Under the pieces are notes generated by a model. It had not been told where the DNA came from and did not search any database. It was given only the letters and a program-made list of their open reading frames with translations. DNA of 64,000 bases from Flavobacterium taihuense. Its GTDB lineage: Bacteria > Bacteroidota > Bacteroidia > Flavobacteriales > Flavobacteriaceae. Positions within the stretch are counted from its first letter, which is position 1. The number at the start of each line of letters is the position of its first letter. Location: assembly GCF_019351435.1 (NCBI RefSeq), contig NZ_JAHWYN010000008.1, positions 191,851-255,850 of the forward strand, read 5' to 3'. The position numbers were made by a program, and so were the translations under genes. Of the stretch, positions 17,098 through 25,897 are shown piece after piece.

Positions 17098-19917
17098 TTA
17101 AGCCGCTAAAACTTCGTTTAATTCATTAATTATAGCATCCGTTTGATCGCCAAACAACTGCCACATTTTACTCAATCCGCCTTCGGCATTGAATGGACTT
17201 AAATCAAAATCGTCTTTCTCTATACTAAAACTATTGGCTACATAGTCTTTCATCATGCGCAGCCATTGCATTTGGGCTTCGGTAAACTTTAAAGTTCCTG
17301 CTTGTTTCTTGAACACCCATTCTTGAAAATTACGGTCTACCGTTTTATCATAACCCGTTAGCCATTCGTCAGTTCCTATGGCTTTTCGCAATAATGAAAC
17401 CAATAAAACCAATTCTTGTTTGGGTTTTTCGGTTCTTGGCATGCGCTGTATCCGTTTTCCTTCGGCTTCGGTATCTTCTTGAGTGGCGTAAGCATCCCAT
17501 AAAACAGGCAACTTAATGGCTGGTTTTTCAATCAACAACAATTCGTAAAGGTCTTTAATCATTTTATAAGTCAAGCTTCTGTTTTTATAATCTTGAGTAT
17601 AAAAAATTTGTAAAGCCGTAATCTCGTCTTTGTGCAACTGTATCCAAGCTTTGAAATCAGTGATTACCACTTTGGCTTGTTCGGCATGGTCTTTTACCCA
17701 CCCTATTTTGGTAATGGCATCCATATTAACCACATCAATAATCTGGTCGTATTGCTTGCGGATATCCACAATAAAATCACGCAAATCAGGATTGTGAAAA
17801 ACGGCAACGGCATCTTCTATTAACTGCTGTTTTCCTTTGGCTATAGCCGCATCAATCTCTATAGGAGGAAATCCCCGCATAGCGCCTTTGGTTGTCTTTT
17901 CTACTTTTTCAATAGAATCAGGATCATAGGCGTTTAACAATTGCTTTACAATATGATGGATCGTAAAACCATTGGCTTGTTCGGCAAACTTGAGTTTGTC
18001 TTTTTCAGAAAGTTGACGTTCCAAACGAATCAAACGATTGGCAAGGGTAGTCAACATGTCTTCGGAGGTGTTTCCCATCGCCACATTGGCCAAAACATCC
18101 TTCAAGGAAACGCCAGGCGCTTTTTCGAGCGGTCGGCTATCGGTTTTTTGAGAATTCTCGACACCAATGGCATCAATAATCACAAAATGGTCTTTGCTAA
18201 ATTTTGCCGAAGGTGTTCCTTTGGCTTTCAATTCTTCCACAGAACAGGTTCTGGTCCCACGGCCTTTCATTTGTTCGTAATACGAACGACTTTTTACATC
18301 GCGCATAAACAACAATACTTCGAGCGGGCGAATATCGGTACCCGTCGCAATCATGTCCACCGTTACCGCAATACGTGGGTAATAATCGTTACGAAATTGC
18401 TGCAAGACCGATTTTGGGTCTTCGTCACTCTTGTAGGTTATCTTTTTGCAGAATTTATTTTCTTCTCCAAATTCCTCACGTACCATTTCGATAATGTCTT
18501 CGGCGTGGGAATCGGTTTTGGCAAATACCAATAGTTTTGGCACTTCGAAAATTCCCTTTTCATCCATACGATCGGGGAACATGGCGGGCAAATTATCTTT
18601 GACTGCCCTAATTATGGTACGAATCGTACTTGGGTTTACAATATCATTGTCCAATTGTTTGCCGCTGTAGACTTCGTCTTCATCCAAAGATTCCCAGAAT
18701 TTCTTGCGGGTGAGTCGTTTTCGTTTGTCTACTTTTTCGCCCAGTTTGATGACGCTACCTTCTTTGGTAATTTGGGTTTCAACGGTAAACACATTGTAGG
18801 GTACTAAAACACCATCAATCAAGGCTTTTTCATAACCATAATCACAAACCAAGTTTTGGTTGAAATAACCAAAGGTTCGATTATCTGGTGTTGCGGTTAG
18901 TCCAATTTGAAAGACATCAAAATAGTCCAAAACTTGTTTCCACAAATTGTAAATACTACGGTGGCATTCGTCAATCACTACAAAGTCAAAGAACTCAATA
19001 GGCACTTTTTCGTTGTAACCAACAGGAACGGCCGTTTTGGTTTCGAAAGTTCTTTCGTTCGGATTTTCTTCCTCGGCACTTTCGTCTAAGTCCGTGTCTT
19101 TTAAAATAGAATACATCCGTTGAATCGTACTGATATACACTTGACTGTCATTCGGAATAAAGGAACTGCTCAAACGGGTTACGCCATACAATTCAGTAAA
19201 CAAACGGTTATCTTCACTGGCGGTGTAGGAACGGAATTCACCTTCGGCCTGTTCCCCTAAATTTTTGGTATCAACCAAAAAAAGAATGCGTTTGGCTTTG
19301 GCATATTTCAGTAAGCGATACACAAAAGAAATCGCCGTGAAAGTTTTACCAGAACCCGTTGCCATTTGAATTAAGGCTTTTGGTTTTTGCTCCTTGAATG
19401 ATTTTTCAAGATTGGTAATAGCGGTAATTTGACAATCCCGCAAACCATCAACTGGCAAAACAGGAATGTCATGTAAACGAGCTCGAAGTGTTTTGGCTTC
19501 TTTCGACCATTGCAAGAAAATTTCTGGACGGTGAAAGGTAAATACATTCCGGGAACGTGGTTTAGGATCTCTATAATCGGTAAATCGAGTGACTTCACCT
19601 GTGCTTTCATACACAAAAGGTAATGGGTCGTTGTTTAATAGACGGAGTTTTGCGTTAGCATACTGAGAGGATTGCTCTTCAACAGAAGTTAAGTGAATGC
19701 CCTCTTCTTCGCGTTTGGCTTCAATAATCCCTACCGCGTTTTTATCAACAAACAAAACGTAATCCGCTGGACCAATATCTGTTTGGTATTCCCGAATGGC
19801 GATTCCCAAACCAGCGGCTAAGTTGATTCTTTTTTTGTCCTGTATAATCCACCCGCAAGCAATCAACTGTTTGTCGATATGGTCTCTGGCGATTTGTTCG
19901 GGGTTTTGGTTGAGCAT
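17098..19917 (-). CDS. hsdR: Type I restriction-modification system, restriction subunit (EcoEI-like)
   Basis: 939 residues. HSDR_N nuclease domain (about 1-130) with the PD-(D/E)XK elements around VGIIEAKREE near residue 66. An SF2 translocase follows with Walker A MATGSGKT near 185 and Walker B IDECH near 315. The helical C-terminus resembles the EcoEI R C-terminal domain. HsdR cuts unmodified DNA after ATP-driven translocation. It is the first gene of the minus-strand operon; about 100 nt upstream lies the first of six shared palindrome-plus-minus-7 promoters. The order hsdR - antitoxin-like genes - hsdS - ATPase/HNH - hsdM - PLD is highly interrupted for a type I operon. Confidence 0.93.
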   Translation of the reverse strand: MLNQNPEQIARDHIDKQLIACGWIIQDKKRINLAAGLGIAIREYQTDIGPADYVLFVDKNAVGIIEAKREEEGIHLTSVEEQSSQYANAKLRLLNNDPLPFVYESTGEVTRFTDYRDPKPRSRNVFTFHRPEIFLQWSKEAKTLRARLHDIPVLPVDGLRDCQITAITNLEKSFKEQKPKALIQMATGSGKTFTAISFVYRLLKYAKAKRILFLVDTKNLGEQAEGEFRSYTASEDNRLFTELYGVTRLSSSFIPNDSQVYISTIQRMYSILKDTDLDESAEEENPNERTFETKTAVPVGYNEKVPIEFFDFVVIDECHRSIYNLWKQVLDYFDVFQIGLTATPDNRTFGYFNQNLVCDYGYEKALIDGVLVPYNVFTVETQITKEGSVIKLGEKVDKRKRLTRKKFWESLDEDEVYSGKQLDNDIVNPSTIRTIIRAVKDNLPAMFPDRMDEKGIFEVPKLLVFAKTDSHAEDIIEMVREEFGEENKFCKKITYKSDEDPKSVLQQFRNDYYPRIAVTVDMIATGTDIRPLEVLLFMRDVKSRSYYEQMKGRGTRTCSVEELKAKGTPSAKFSKDHFVIIDAIGVENSQKTDSRPLEKAPGVSLKDVLANVAMGNTSEDMLTTLANRLIRLERQLSEKDKLKFAEQANGFTIHHIVKQLLNAYDPDSIEKVEKTTKGAMRGFPPIEIDAAIAKGKQQLIEDAVAVFHNPDLRDFIVDIRKQYDQIIDVVNMDAITKIGWVKDHAEQAKVVITDFKAWIQLHKDEITALQIFYTQDYKNRSLTYKMIKDLYELLLIEKPAIKLPVLWDAYATQEDTEAEGKRIQRMPRTEKPKQELVLLVSLLRKAIGTDEWLTGYDKTVDRNFQEWVFKKQAGTLKFTEAQMQWLRMMKDYVANSFSIEKDDFDLSPFNAEGGLSKMWQLFGDQTDAIINELNEVLAA

Positions 19918-20014
19918 TAAATGGGCTTACGCTGTTAATCTGGTTTAAAGATAGAAAAAAAGTTTATTTTCAAGCTAAAAACTACCTCTTTTAAACAAGA
20001 AAATTCTTCAAAGA

Positions 20015-20059
20015 CAATAGTAATACAAATCATTGTAATTTCTTTACGGGAAACCGTAA
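20015..20059 (-). promoter_or_regulatory. Shared-type promoter P1 driving the hsdR operon
   Basis: Perfect palindrome TTACGG-N4-CCGTAA (20044-20059), 21-nt spacer, then -7 box TACTATTG (20015-20022) on the minus strand. Predicted start of transcription near 20008, about 90 nt before hsdR. An alternative weak promoter with -7 box TATCTTTA lies at 19946-19953, with TTG 17 nt upstream. Confidence 0.7.
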
Positions 20060-20277
20060 TTTAATCTCAAAATAAATTATAGGTTAAAATATCAACTCTC
20101 TACCATCTAAATATTCATATTTCGATTTACTGGAAATATATTGGATAGTCCTCTTTGTAACTTTTCAATCTGCACCTTTTCTAATAGCATCAAAAGTCCT
20201 GATTTCGAAGAAATTTTATGAATTAAGTTTAGTGCATTAACAGAGCTTTAGTGTTTCGATATGTTTGAAGAAAAGCT

Positions 20278-20311
20278 GTAAAACAAAAGCCACTCCTTTA
20301 TAGAATGGCTT
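20278..20311 (-). terminator. Terminator of the small 46-residue gene
   Basis: On the minus strand: stem AGCCATTC/GAGTGGCT (20303-20310 with 20288-20295, one wobble), 7-nt loop, then a T-rich tail. It lies 14 nt after the stop of the small proline-rich gene. Confidence 0.6.
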
Positions 20312-20324
20312 CTCTAAGATTTTC

Positions 20325-20465
20325 TCAATCTTTTGGCTTATGAATATGTGGTTTTAAATCAGGATATCTAGGCTGATTTGGAGGTGTTACACGTCTTCTT
20401 TCATCTGGTGTTCCATCTGGCGTTTTGGGTTTTGGACCTGGTTTAATTGCATGAATGTTTTCCAT
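20325..20465 (-). CDS. Small proline-rich, basic protein (46 residues)
   Basis: MENIHAIKPGPKPKTPDGTP begins a peptide very rich in Pro, Lys, Arg and His, without hydrophobic helix or signal peptide. I do not recognise a family. It has its own complete transcription unit: a shared-type promoter upstream (-7 box GATATTTG at 20529-20536) and a terminator directly after the stop. That strongly suggests a real gene despite its size. The composition would fit an intrinsically disordered, nucleic-acid or membrane-interacting peptide, but this is only a guess. Confidence 0.6.
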   Translation of the reverse strand: MENIHAIKPGPKPKTPDGTPDERRRVTPPNQPRYPDLKPHIHKPKD

Positions 20466-20528
20466 AATACTTGTTTTAAATTAAATTATTTCTTTTGTAT
20501 AGTTTGCCATAAAGTCAATATACAATCA

Positions 20529-20573
20529 CAAATATCATTAACAAATTAATCATTTCATTACGGGAAACCATAA
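20529..20573 (-). promoter_or_regulatory. Shared-type promoter P2 driving the small proline-rich gene
   Basis: Palindrome with one mismatch, TTACGG-GAAA-CCATAA as read on the plus strand (20558-20573); 21-nt spacer; -7 box GATATTTG (20529-20536) on the minus strand. Start of transcription expected near 20522. Confidence 0.65.
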
Positions 20574-20787
20574 TACATTCAAATAAAAAATCAACAGAAA
20601 ATTATTCATATTGCAAGATTTATACTACACTAATTACTTATCACAAAAATTGCGCCGCTGCAGAAGTGTTAATCCCTAAGCTGTGCAAATGTCTCATGAC
20701 TTTCCATTTTTTTTAAATATACCATGAAAGCCTTAAGTATAATAAAAGTCTCCTGACTTTTCTGAGAATTCTTTCAGAATGTTCCCG

Positions 20788-20897
20788 CTACTACAACAGA
20801 TTTGAGCAATTAGGTTAATGGAAAATTGGTATTGTATTTGCGCTATTTGGCAAATCCAAATAGTGGGTTTAATTTAAGCCCAAACCTGCTGTAGTAC
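20788..20897. ncRNA. Candidate structured RNA or hairpin element
   Basis: Outer arms 20788-20807 and 20878-20897 pair over 20 nt with only wobble-type differences. Inside lies a perfect hairpin CTATTTGG-CAAAT-CCAAATAG (20843-20863). Differences between the arms are of the A/G kind that keep G-U pairing when read as RNA on the strand that begins at 20897. No coding frame. It may be a structured RNA or a MITE-like element; strand undecided. Confidence 0.4.
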
Positions 20898-21000
20898 CGT
20901 GACGCTAGTGGCCTTTAATAAACATCCATTTATGAAATAGTTCACACTGATAAATAAAATAAACTGATTAGTAAAATATTTTCAATGTAATCTCTGAACC

Positions 21001-21045
21001 TTACGGATTACCGTAAAAAATGGTTGAAAATTAGTTGTTTATTTA
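21001..21045 (+). promoter_or_regulatory. Shared-type promoter P3 driving the 87-residue gene
   Basis: Perfect palindrome TTACGG-ATTA-CCGTAA (21001-21016), 21-nt spacer, then weak -7 box TTTATTTA (21038-21045) on the plus strand. Start of transcription near 21052 would exclude the upstream ATG at 21024 and supports a start at 21069. Confidence 0.6.
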
Positions 21046-21068
21046 CAGCTAATTCTAAAATCAATAAT

Positions 21069-21332
21069 ATGGGAACAACTGTAGGCAATGTATTAATATC
21101 GTACGACGTTAGTGCTAAAAATCCAGAAGTTAAAGTGGCTTTGCAAGCCTTAAGTTATTATGATTATTTTCCTCAAGATGGTAAAAATCATTATCTGCCA
21201 AACACAACTTTATGGCATAAAACGAAGTCTTCTGATCAGGCAATGGCTGATATGAAAAAAATTTGTGCCGATTTAAAAGTTACACTTGAAAAAGCTGTCG
21301 CAGTAAAAGCGAGTGAATTTGTCGGATTGTAA
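21069..21332 (+). CDS. Small protein of unknown function, possibly ferredoxin-like (Cas2-like) fold
   Basis: 87 residues starting MGTTVGNVLISYDVSA. Predicted order: strand (NVLISYDV), helix (NPEVKVALQALSYYDYF), strand (NTTLWHK), helix (SSDQAMADMKKICADLKV), strand (EKAVAVKAS). Strand-helix-strand-helix-strand with an Asp at the end of strand 1 recalls Cas2/VapD-like small ferredoxin folds. This is a resemblance in layout, not a recognised family, and no other cas gene is present. The start at 21069 is chosen because the upstream ATG would lie before the predicted transcription start. It has its own promoter and terminator. Confidence 0.6.
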   Translation: MGTTVGNVLISYDVSAKNPEVKVALQALSYYDYFPQDGKNHYLPNTTLWHKTKSSDQAMADMKKICADLKVTLEKAVAVKASEFVGL

Positions 21333-21338
21333 ATTAAG

Positions 21339-21366
21339 CCACTCGTAAGAGTGGTTTCTATTTTAT
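21339..21366 (+). terminator. Terminator after the 87-residue gene
   Basis: Perfect stem CCACTC-GTAA-GAGTGG (21339-21354) followed by a T-rich tail, 7 nt after the stop codon. Confidence 0.75.
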
Positions 21367-21536
21367 TAAATCCAACTAAATGTCGAAGATCACCTTAAAA
21401 AACTTGGCTTAAACAATAATGATTTGAGAAATATAAACAGTCGGTATATCTCAAATTCCTTGGAAAAAATATACATTTTGACAAGTTCATTTTTAAACTA
21501 TATCAACAAAAAAAACGTAACCAATCAACAAAAAAT

Positions 21537-22076
21537 ATGAAACCAATCAAAATCCTTATGGCATCAATTTGTCTTTTACTAACATTTAATTCTATTGCTC
21601 AAGTTGAAAAAGAGAAAGAAAGAAGTAATGCAGAAAAATTTTCTGATAAATCTGGAACACTCATTCAAAAAGAATTTATTGATGTAGGCGATTTAAAAAA
21701 ATGTAAAATTCAAATAGCTAAGTTCACAGATTTAGTAAGTAATCAAAAAACTTCAGCAGTAAGATTTGAGTATAGTTATGTCAGTACATACTCAAGTGAT
21801 ACAAAACTTGCACTTTTAGATGCGGACGAAATCGACGGACTTATAAAATCTCTCAAACTTATTCAAGAAAAAGTAATACCCACCACCGCAACAAGCTATA
21901 CCGAAGTTTCATTTAAAAGTAGAAGCGGATTTGAAGCTGGTTGTTTTTCAAAAAAAACTTCATGGGATGTTTATATGAAACTTGAGCGATATGACGGAAA
22001 ATCATATGTGTTTTTGGATATAGATGATTTGCCTAAACTGTTGTCTTTACTTGAAGGAGCTAAAACGAATTTATAA
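21537..22076 (+). CDS. Exported protein of unknown function, paralogue of the 50.8-kb gene
   Basis: 179 residues with a clear signal peptide (about 1-21, ending SIAQ). The mature part has the pattern LLDADEIDGLIKSLKLIQEKVIP, then a TEVSFKSRSGFEAG strand pair, then a C-terminal LDIDDLPKLLSLLEGAK helix. The protein at 50838-51386 shows the same order (LDEVDEFIQFIEKNVIP, then TEFIFKAKEMTFSY, then VDKIPDLLKVLKKIK), so the two are distant paralogues. Periplasmic. Function unknown. No shared-type promoter is seen in front of it. A terminator lies 80 nt downstream. Confidence 0.75.
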   Translation: MKPIKILMASICLLLTFNSIAQVEKEKERSNAEKFSDKSGTLIQKEFIDVGDLKKCKIQIAKFTDLVSNQKTSAVRFEYSYVSTYSSDTKLALLDADEIDGLIKSLKLIQEKVIPTTATSYTEVSFKSRSGFEAGCFSKKTSWDVYMKLERYDGKSYVFLDIDDLPKLLSLLEGAKTNL

Positions 22077-22154
22077 TATTATCCTGGCTAACGTTATCGC
22101 CCAGCTCGCGACTATAACTTACAAATAATAAAAAAATAGATTATTATAACCATG

Positions 22155-22187
22155 CCCACTTTTGTAATAATCAAAAGTGGGTTTTGT
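22155..22187 (+). terminator. Terminator on the plus strand
   Basis: Perfect 10-bp stem CCCACTTTTG/CAAAAGTGGG (22155-22164 with 22172-22181), then TTTTGTT. Confidence 0.8.
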
Positions 22188-22274
22188 TAATTATACCCAT
22201 GCTTAAAAGTGTTTTGCATATGTTATTTTCAACATACATCATCATAAATAAAGCATTTTGATCAATTACCACAA

Positions 22275-22484
22275 TCAATCTTCCCATCCACATAATGTTA
22301 GCCCGTAGCTTTGCGCTTGAGAAAGTGATGTTTTTACTATTTCATGTTTGCAGGCAACCAATCCCCGACAAGTTTCAGTATAATGATATTTCTTTGCTAC
22401 CGTTGGCCCACAGATGTATACTTTAGTTTCGGCAGGATGAAAAGAAGTGAGAAAAATAAAAAGTAGGATTATAGTAGCTTTCAT
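22275..22484 (-). CDS. Small exported cysteine-rich protein
   Basis: 69 residues. Signal peptide (about 1-20), then a mature part with VYICGPTVAKKYHYTETCRG, LVACKH and LTLCGWED. The YH-x4-C-x4-C-x(n)-C arrangement recurs in Bacteroidetes as a small Cys/His-rich domain, alone or attached to nuclease-like proteins, and could bind a metal. Function unknown. It follows the lipoprotein gene by 25 nt on the same strand, so it is probably part of the transcript from promoter P4. Confidence 0.7.
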   Translation of the reverse strand: MKATIILLFIFLTSFHPAETKVYICGPTVAKKYHYTETCRGLVACKHEIVKTSLSQAQSYGLTLCGWED

Positions 22485-22509
22485 TTAAATTATTTTGGCG
22501 TTACTAGAA

Positions 22510-22917
22510 TTAATTCACTTCTAGATGGTATTCATTCCCTTCCTTGTCAACCCCTTTTAGTTTGCCATAATCAATCCATTCTGCTGTGATCTCAATTTCT
22601 CCCCCAGCCATATCAATTAGTATGCCAGCTCCATATTTTCCTTGAATATTGATGTTCCCAGACACGGAATCTCCAATAGCATTAGTGCCACTTACATCAT
22701 AATTATACTCATAATGACCTGGTTTACCAGTGCGGTACTCATATTGACGATGGGTATCATTATGATACGTTTTTGCTTCTTCGGGAGTAATCGTTTTTCG
22801 ATCATCCACAGTAGCAACTTCTTTATAGAGCGTTTGGGGCTGTATTTTTGGCTGCTCTTTTTTGCAGGAAGTTAGTAGCCAAAACGAAAATAATATAAAA
22901 AGTGATTTTTTATTCAT
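22510..22917 (-). CDS. Lipoprotein of unknown function
   Basis: 135 residues. Lipoprotein signal peptide ending in LLTSC (Cys18), a charged linker, then a beta-rich domain (YEYNYDVSGTNAIGDSVSGNINIQGKYGAG...) that resembles small secreted beta-sandwich domains. No family recognised. The start lies only about 7 nt after the predicted transcription start of promoter P4, an almost leaderless transcript. The downstream Cys-rich gene probably shares it. Confidence 0.75.
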   Translation of the reverse strand: MNKKSLFILFSFWLLTSCKKEQPKIQPQTLYKEVATVDDRKTITPEEAKTYHNDTHRQYEYRTGKPGHYEYNYDVSGTNAIGDSVSGNINIQGKYGAGILIDMAGGEIEITAEWIDYGKLKGVDKEGNEYHLEVN

Positions 22918-22930
22918 GCTAATTTTATTT

Positions 22931-22975
22931 AAAATGTAGAAGGATTATAGTTGAAATCCTTACGGGAAACCATAA
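22931..22975 (-). promoter_or_regulatory. Shared-type promoter P4 driving the 135-residue lipoprotein gene
   Basis: Palindrome with one mismatch (22960-22975; extended arms TCCTTACGG/CCATAAGGA), 21-nt spacer, -7 box TACATTTT (22931-22938) on the minus strand. Confidence 0.65.
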
Positions 22976-23049
22976 GGAATGTATATATAAAGACTTTACA
23001 TTCTGCTCGATTGGCAAGTAATAAGAATGTTTTGTGTTATTTAGTGGCA

Positions 23050-23922
23050 TTAATACTTTTTCCATTCTAAACTTTTGAACCCACTTTCTTTTGCCCATTT
23101 TCGCCAAACTGCTTCAAGGATTTCATTATCCCTCTGTCCTTTGGGATACTTGTAAGTCTGTAGTTTATCATTTTTATCTCGTTCCTGTGTTTCTAATATG
23201 TGAAGGTTGATGTATTTATTCTTATTACTTTTATTAGAAGGAAGACATAATGAACTATTAATTTCCAGTGCATTTGTTATATCTACATTATTAGCTTTAC
23301 AAAACTGTCTTATTTTGTCTATTTCAGAACTTCCAAAATAGAATTGATTATTCGCATTTTTGTTTAGATATTCTAAATAACCGTCTGTGAAAATATAAAT
23401 ATGGTTATCGTATTTAACGAATGTTGTATCTATGGTATCTGTATAAAGAGTATCTTTTTTAATAATTGGTTCGTTTTCAATTTTTTCTATCAAGATACTT
23501 ATTAAGTCAAGCCCCTGATTTCTTGTGTTTGAATACTCGCTTTTTACTTTCTGTTCAAAATCGTTAATTTTCTGCACGAATCCGCTGTTCTTATATTCTT
23601 TTGTTGAGTTTATAAAACGTTGTTTTTCTTCTAGGCTTTTAATTTTTTGGATATCTATAGAGGCTACTACTTTATCTGAAAACGTTGAAAAAGATATGCA
23701 AGATTTGTCTCCAATTTTTTCTCCGGGTTTAACACATTCTGTCTTGAAATTTTGAACTATTTTATAAATCTCACCTATGTCTTTTGGTTGTTTATTGGCT
23801 ATACGGCTTGATAAATCAGAAAGGATAACAATATTTTGATATGTTAGATTTTTATTTTGAGGCTGGGGTACGCACGAAACCAACAAGAGAAATACCGAAC
23901 AAAGGGTTAAATTTTTTTTCAC
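23050..23922 (-). CDS. Lipoprotein with a VWA-like domain
   Basis: 290 residues. Lipobox LLVSC (Cys17). The mature protein starts with NIVILSDLSSRI, close to the DxSxS metal-ion-dependent adhesion site of von Willebrand A domains, and later has HIYIFTDGYLE, comparable to the conserved acidic TDG/TDG-like strand. It therefore probably folds as VWA and sits in the periplasm on a lipid anchor. It lies 5 nt after the PLD/transmembrane gene, so both are made from one message. In several defence systems VWA proteins pair with other effectors; here the role is unknown. Confidence 0.65.
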   Translation of the reverse strand: MKKNLTLCSVFLLLVSCVPQPQNKNLTYQNIVILSDLSSRIANKQPKDIGEIYKIVQNFKTECVKPGEKIGDKSCISFSTFSDKVVASIDIQKIKSLEEKQRFINSTKEYKNSGFVQKINDFEQKVKSEYSNTRNQGLDLISILIEKIENEPIIKKDTLYTDTIDTTFVKYDNHIYIFTDGYLEYLNKNANNQFYFGSSEIDKIRQFCKANNVDITNALEINSSLCLPSNKSNKNKYINLHILETQERDKNDKLQTYKYPKGQRDNEILEAVWRKWAKESGFKSLEWKKY

Positions 23923-23927
23923 TTTTG

Positions 23928-25826
23928 CTATTGAGTTATTAAATTGTTTGATTGTTCTATTTCTTTTACCCTTTTACCCACTTCATCAGCGCAATAATAT
24001 TGAGGAAGAAACTCAATAAAACCTGATTTGTAAGCGGATATAACACTAGCCAAAATTACATCAGTAAAGATTTTACCGCTTATTATTTTTGCACTAAAAT
24101 CATTGAATATAGCTTTAATTTGGCTTTGCATTTCTGCATATCTATTTTCTATTTGATTTTGGAAATTATTAATTTCTGTTTCCAGATTAACAATTTTACT
24201 GTTGTTTTCATCAATTGTACTATCCTTTTCTTTAACCTTGTTTGTGTAAGATTCTTTTTCTGCATTAAGCTCTATCATTTCTTCATCTAAAAATTGAATT
24301 TTATTGTTTTTTTCAGCGTCAACAATTTCTCGTTGAGAATTTTTGTAAGCATTGATTATGTTATCAATTAAAAAGTGTGTAATAATTAGAGGGAACATAC
24401 CAAAAACAAAAATCAACCAAAACTCACCATGCTTTCCAACTTGCCAAATTTGGAGTGTAGATTCTTTACCTGCTAACAAACATTTTATTTCGTCTGTATT
24501 GAAAGTAACCATTGTAGAAACTACAATATCGAAAACTAATAAACCAACCACAAAAAAAAGATCATTTACCCATTTTTTCTCACTTCCAATAATTTTTAAA
24601 TTGGATAATAAAATTGGAATAAGAAAGAAAAGAGCAGCAATAAATCCGAATAATGAACCTTGTTGTTTGAATATTTTAATTATTGCGTTAGCATCTACAA
24701 GTTGCGGAATACCAGGATTAATACCCGCTTCCAAAGAAGCACGAATTACGTTGCCTTCAAAAAAAACTTTATAAACAGCCGAAGCAAAAAATACTGATAA
24801 ATAAAAAACAAAAATGGCTAATCCAAGCACGATAAAAATAGTACCGATTGACCAAAACTTTTTTACAACAAAAGATTGTTCTAAAGATCTTCTTTCAAGT
24901 TTATTTTTCTCAATTTCCTTATTGATTTGGAAAAGTCCTTTTTCGCCTGTATTTTGATTACCTGATTCTAAAATAGATTTTTCTTGTTTTAAATTTGATA
25001 TTTTATCTGTGATTTGTCGTTTTTCTAATTCATAATTTCTTTTTTCAACTGCTATTTTTTCTTGTTTTTCTGTTTCTAAATTTGATTTAGTACTTTCAAA
25101 AGCATTAGAAATATTAGATGTTAGAACATTTTTTTTACTTCCCAAACCTTCATCTGTGGCATAAGTTTTAATTGTTTCTTTTATGCGGTTATACTCTGTT
25201 CTGAAAATATCAATGCTGCCTTGGTTTTCTTTTGAATTTTCATAACCTTTCTCTTTGTAGCTTTCCGTGTCAATTTGTGCTGCCGAATAAATGAGATTTT
25301 GTAATTGTTGTGCAAAAGTGTCTATAACATTTATGGGTTGAAGTTGTTGAATTTTTGTTTCTGGTCTTTGAATAATTTCATTTACGCCTATATTGTTGTC
25401 AATGTTATATCTTAAACGTTCAAATTCTGACAAAAATTGAGAATATGTTTTGATATCGTCTGAAACCTGTATGTTTTCAACGTTATTATTGCTTGCATTT
25501 ATAGAATAATTATAGGAACCGTTAATGGAAATTCCGTTGTCTATAAGGCAAAATTTATGATGCATTATTCCGCGTGCATCTCCTGTTTCAAAAGCATGTA
25601 CACTTATGTTTGCTCCTTTTAGCATTAATTTTACAGTTTCATTTTGAGCGTTTGAAGAAAGAATAATGTCAATTGTTAAATTTCTATTTTTTGCTTCAAT
25701 GATTGCCATTGCAATATCTCTATCTGTAAACCAGGCCATTGCTACATAAATACATTGTCTTGCATTGTTAATTTCAGAAAGTATTCTTAGTTTAATTTCT
25801 GTTCCGTTAGTTATGATGTCGTTCAT
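23928..25826 (-). CDS. PLD-like domain protein with coiled coils and transmembrane segments
   Basis: 632 residues. N-terminal single HKD motif (His89, Lys91, Asp96, Ser104, Asn106). A first coiled coil follows (about 220-310), then several hydrophobic helices (about 325-515; e.g. TIFIVLGLAIFVFYLSVFF and FGFIAALFFLIPILL), a second coiled coil (about 520-575), and a short C-terminal domain. The layout suggests an HKD phosphodiesterase or nuclease tethered to the inner membrane. I know no named system with this architecture. It is followed at 5 nt by the VWA-like lipoprotein gene and preceded by the orphan nuclease gene. Confidence 0.7.
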   Translation of the reverse strand: MNDIITNGTEIKLRILSEINNARQCIYVAMAWFTDRDIAMAIIEAKNRNLTIDIILSSNAQNETVKLMLKGANISVHAFETGDARGIMHHKFCLIDNGISINGSYNYSINASNNNVENIQVSDDIKTYSQFLSEFERLRYNIDNNIGVNEIIQRPETKIQQLQPINVIDTFAQQLQNLIYSAAQIDTESYKEKGYENSKENQGSIDIFRTEYNRIKETIKTYATDEGLGSKKNVLTSNISNAFESTKSNLETEKQEKIAVEKRNYELEKRQITDKISNLKQEKSILESGNQNTGEKGLFQINKEIEKNKLERRSLEQSFVVKKFWSIGTIFIVLGLAIFVFYLSVFFASAVYKVFFEGNVIRASLEAGINPGIPQLVDANAIIKIFKQQGSLFGFIAALFFLIPILLSNLKIIGSEKKWVNDLFFVVGLLVFDIVVSTMVTFNTDEIKCLLAGKESTLQIWQVGKHGEFWLIFVFGMFPLIITHFLIDNIINAYKNSQREIVDAEKNNKIQFLDEEMIELNAEKESYTNKVKEKDSTIDENNSKIVNLETEINNFQNQIENRYAEMQSQIKAIFNDFSAKIISGKIFTDVILASVISAYKSGFIEFLPQYYCADEVGKRVKEIEQSNNLITQ

Positions 25827-25897
25827 ATTTTATTCTTTGTTAAAATTTAGTTTGATGTTGATAAATATTAAAGATATCATCATCTAGTAGATATGAT

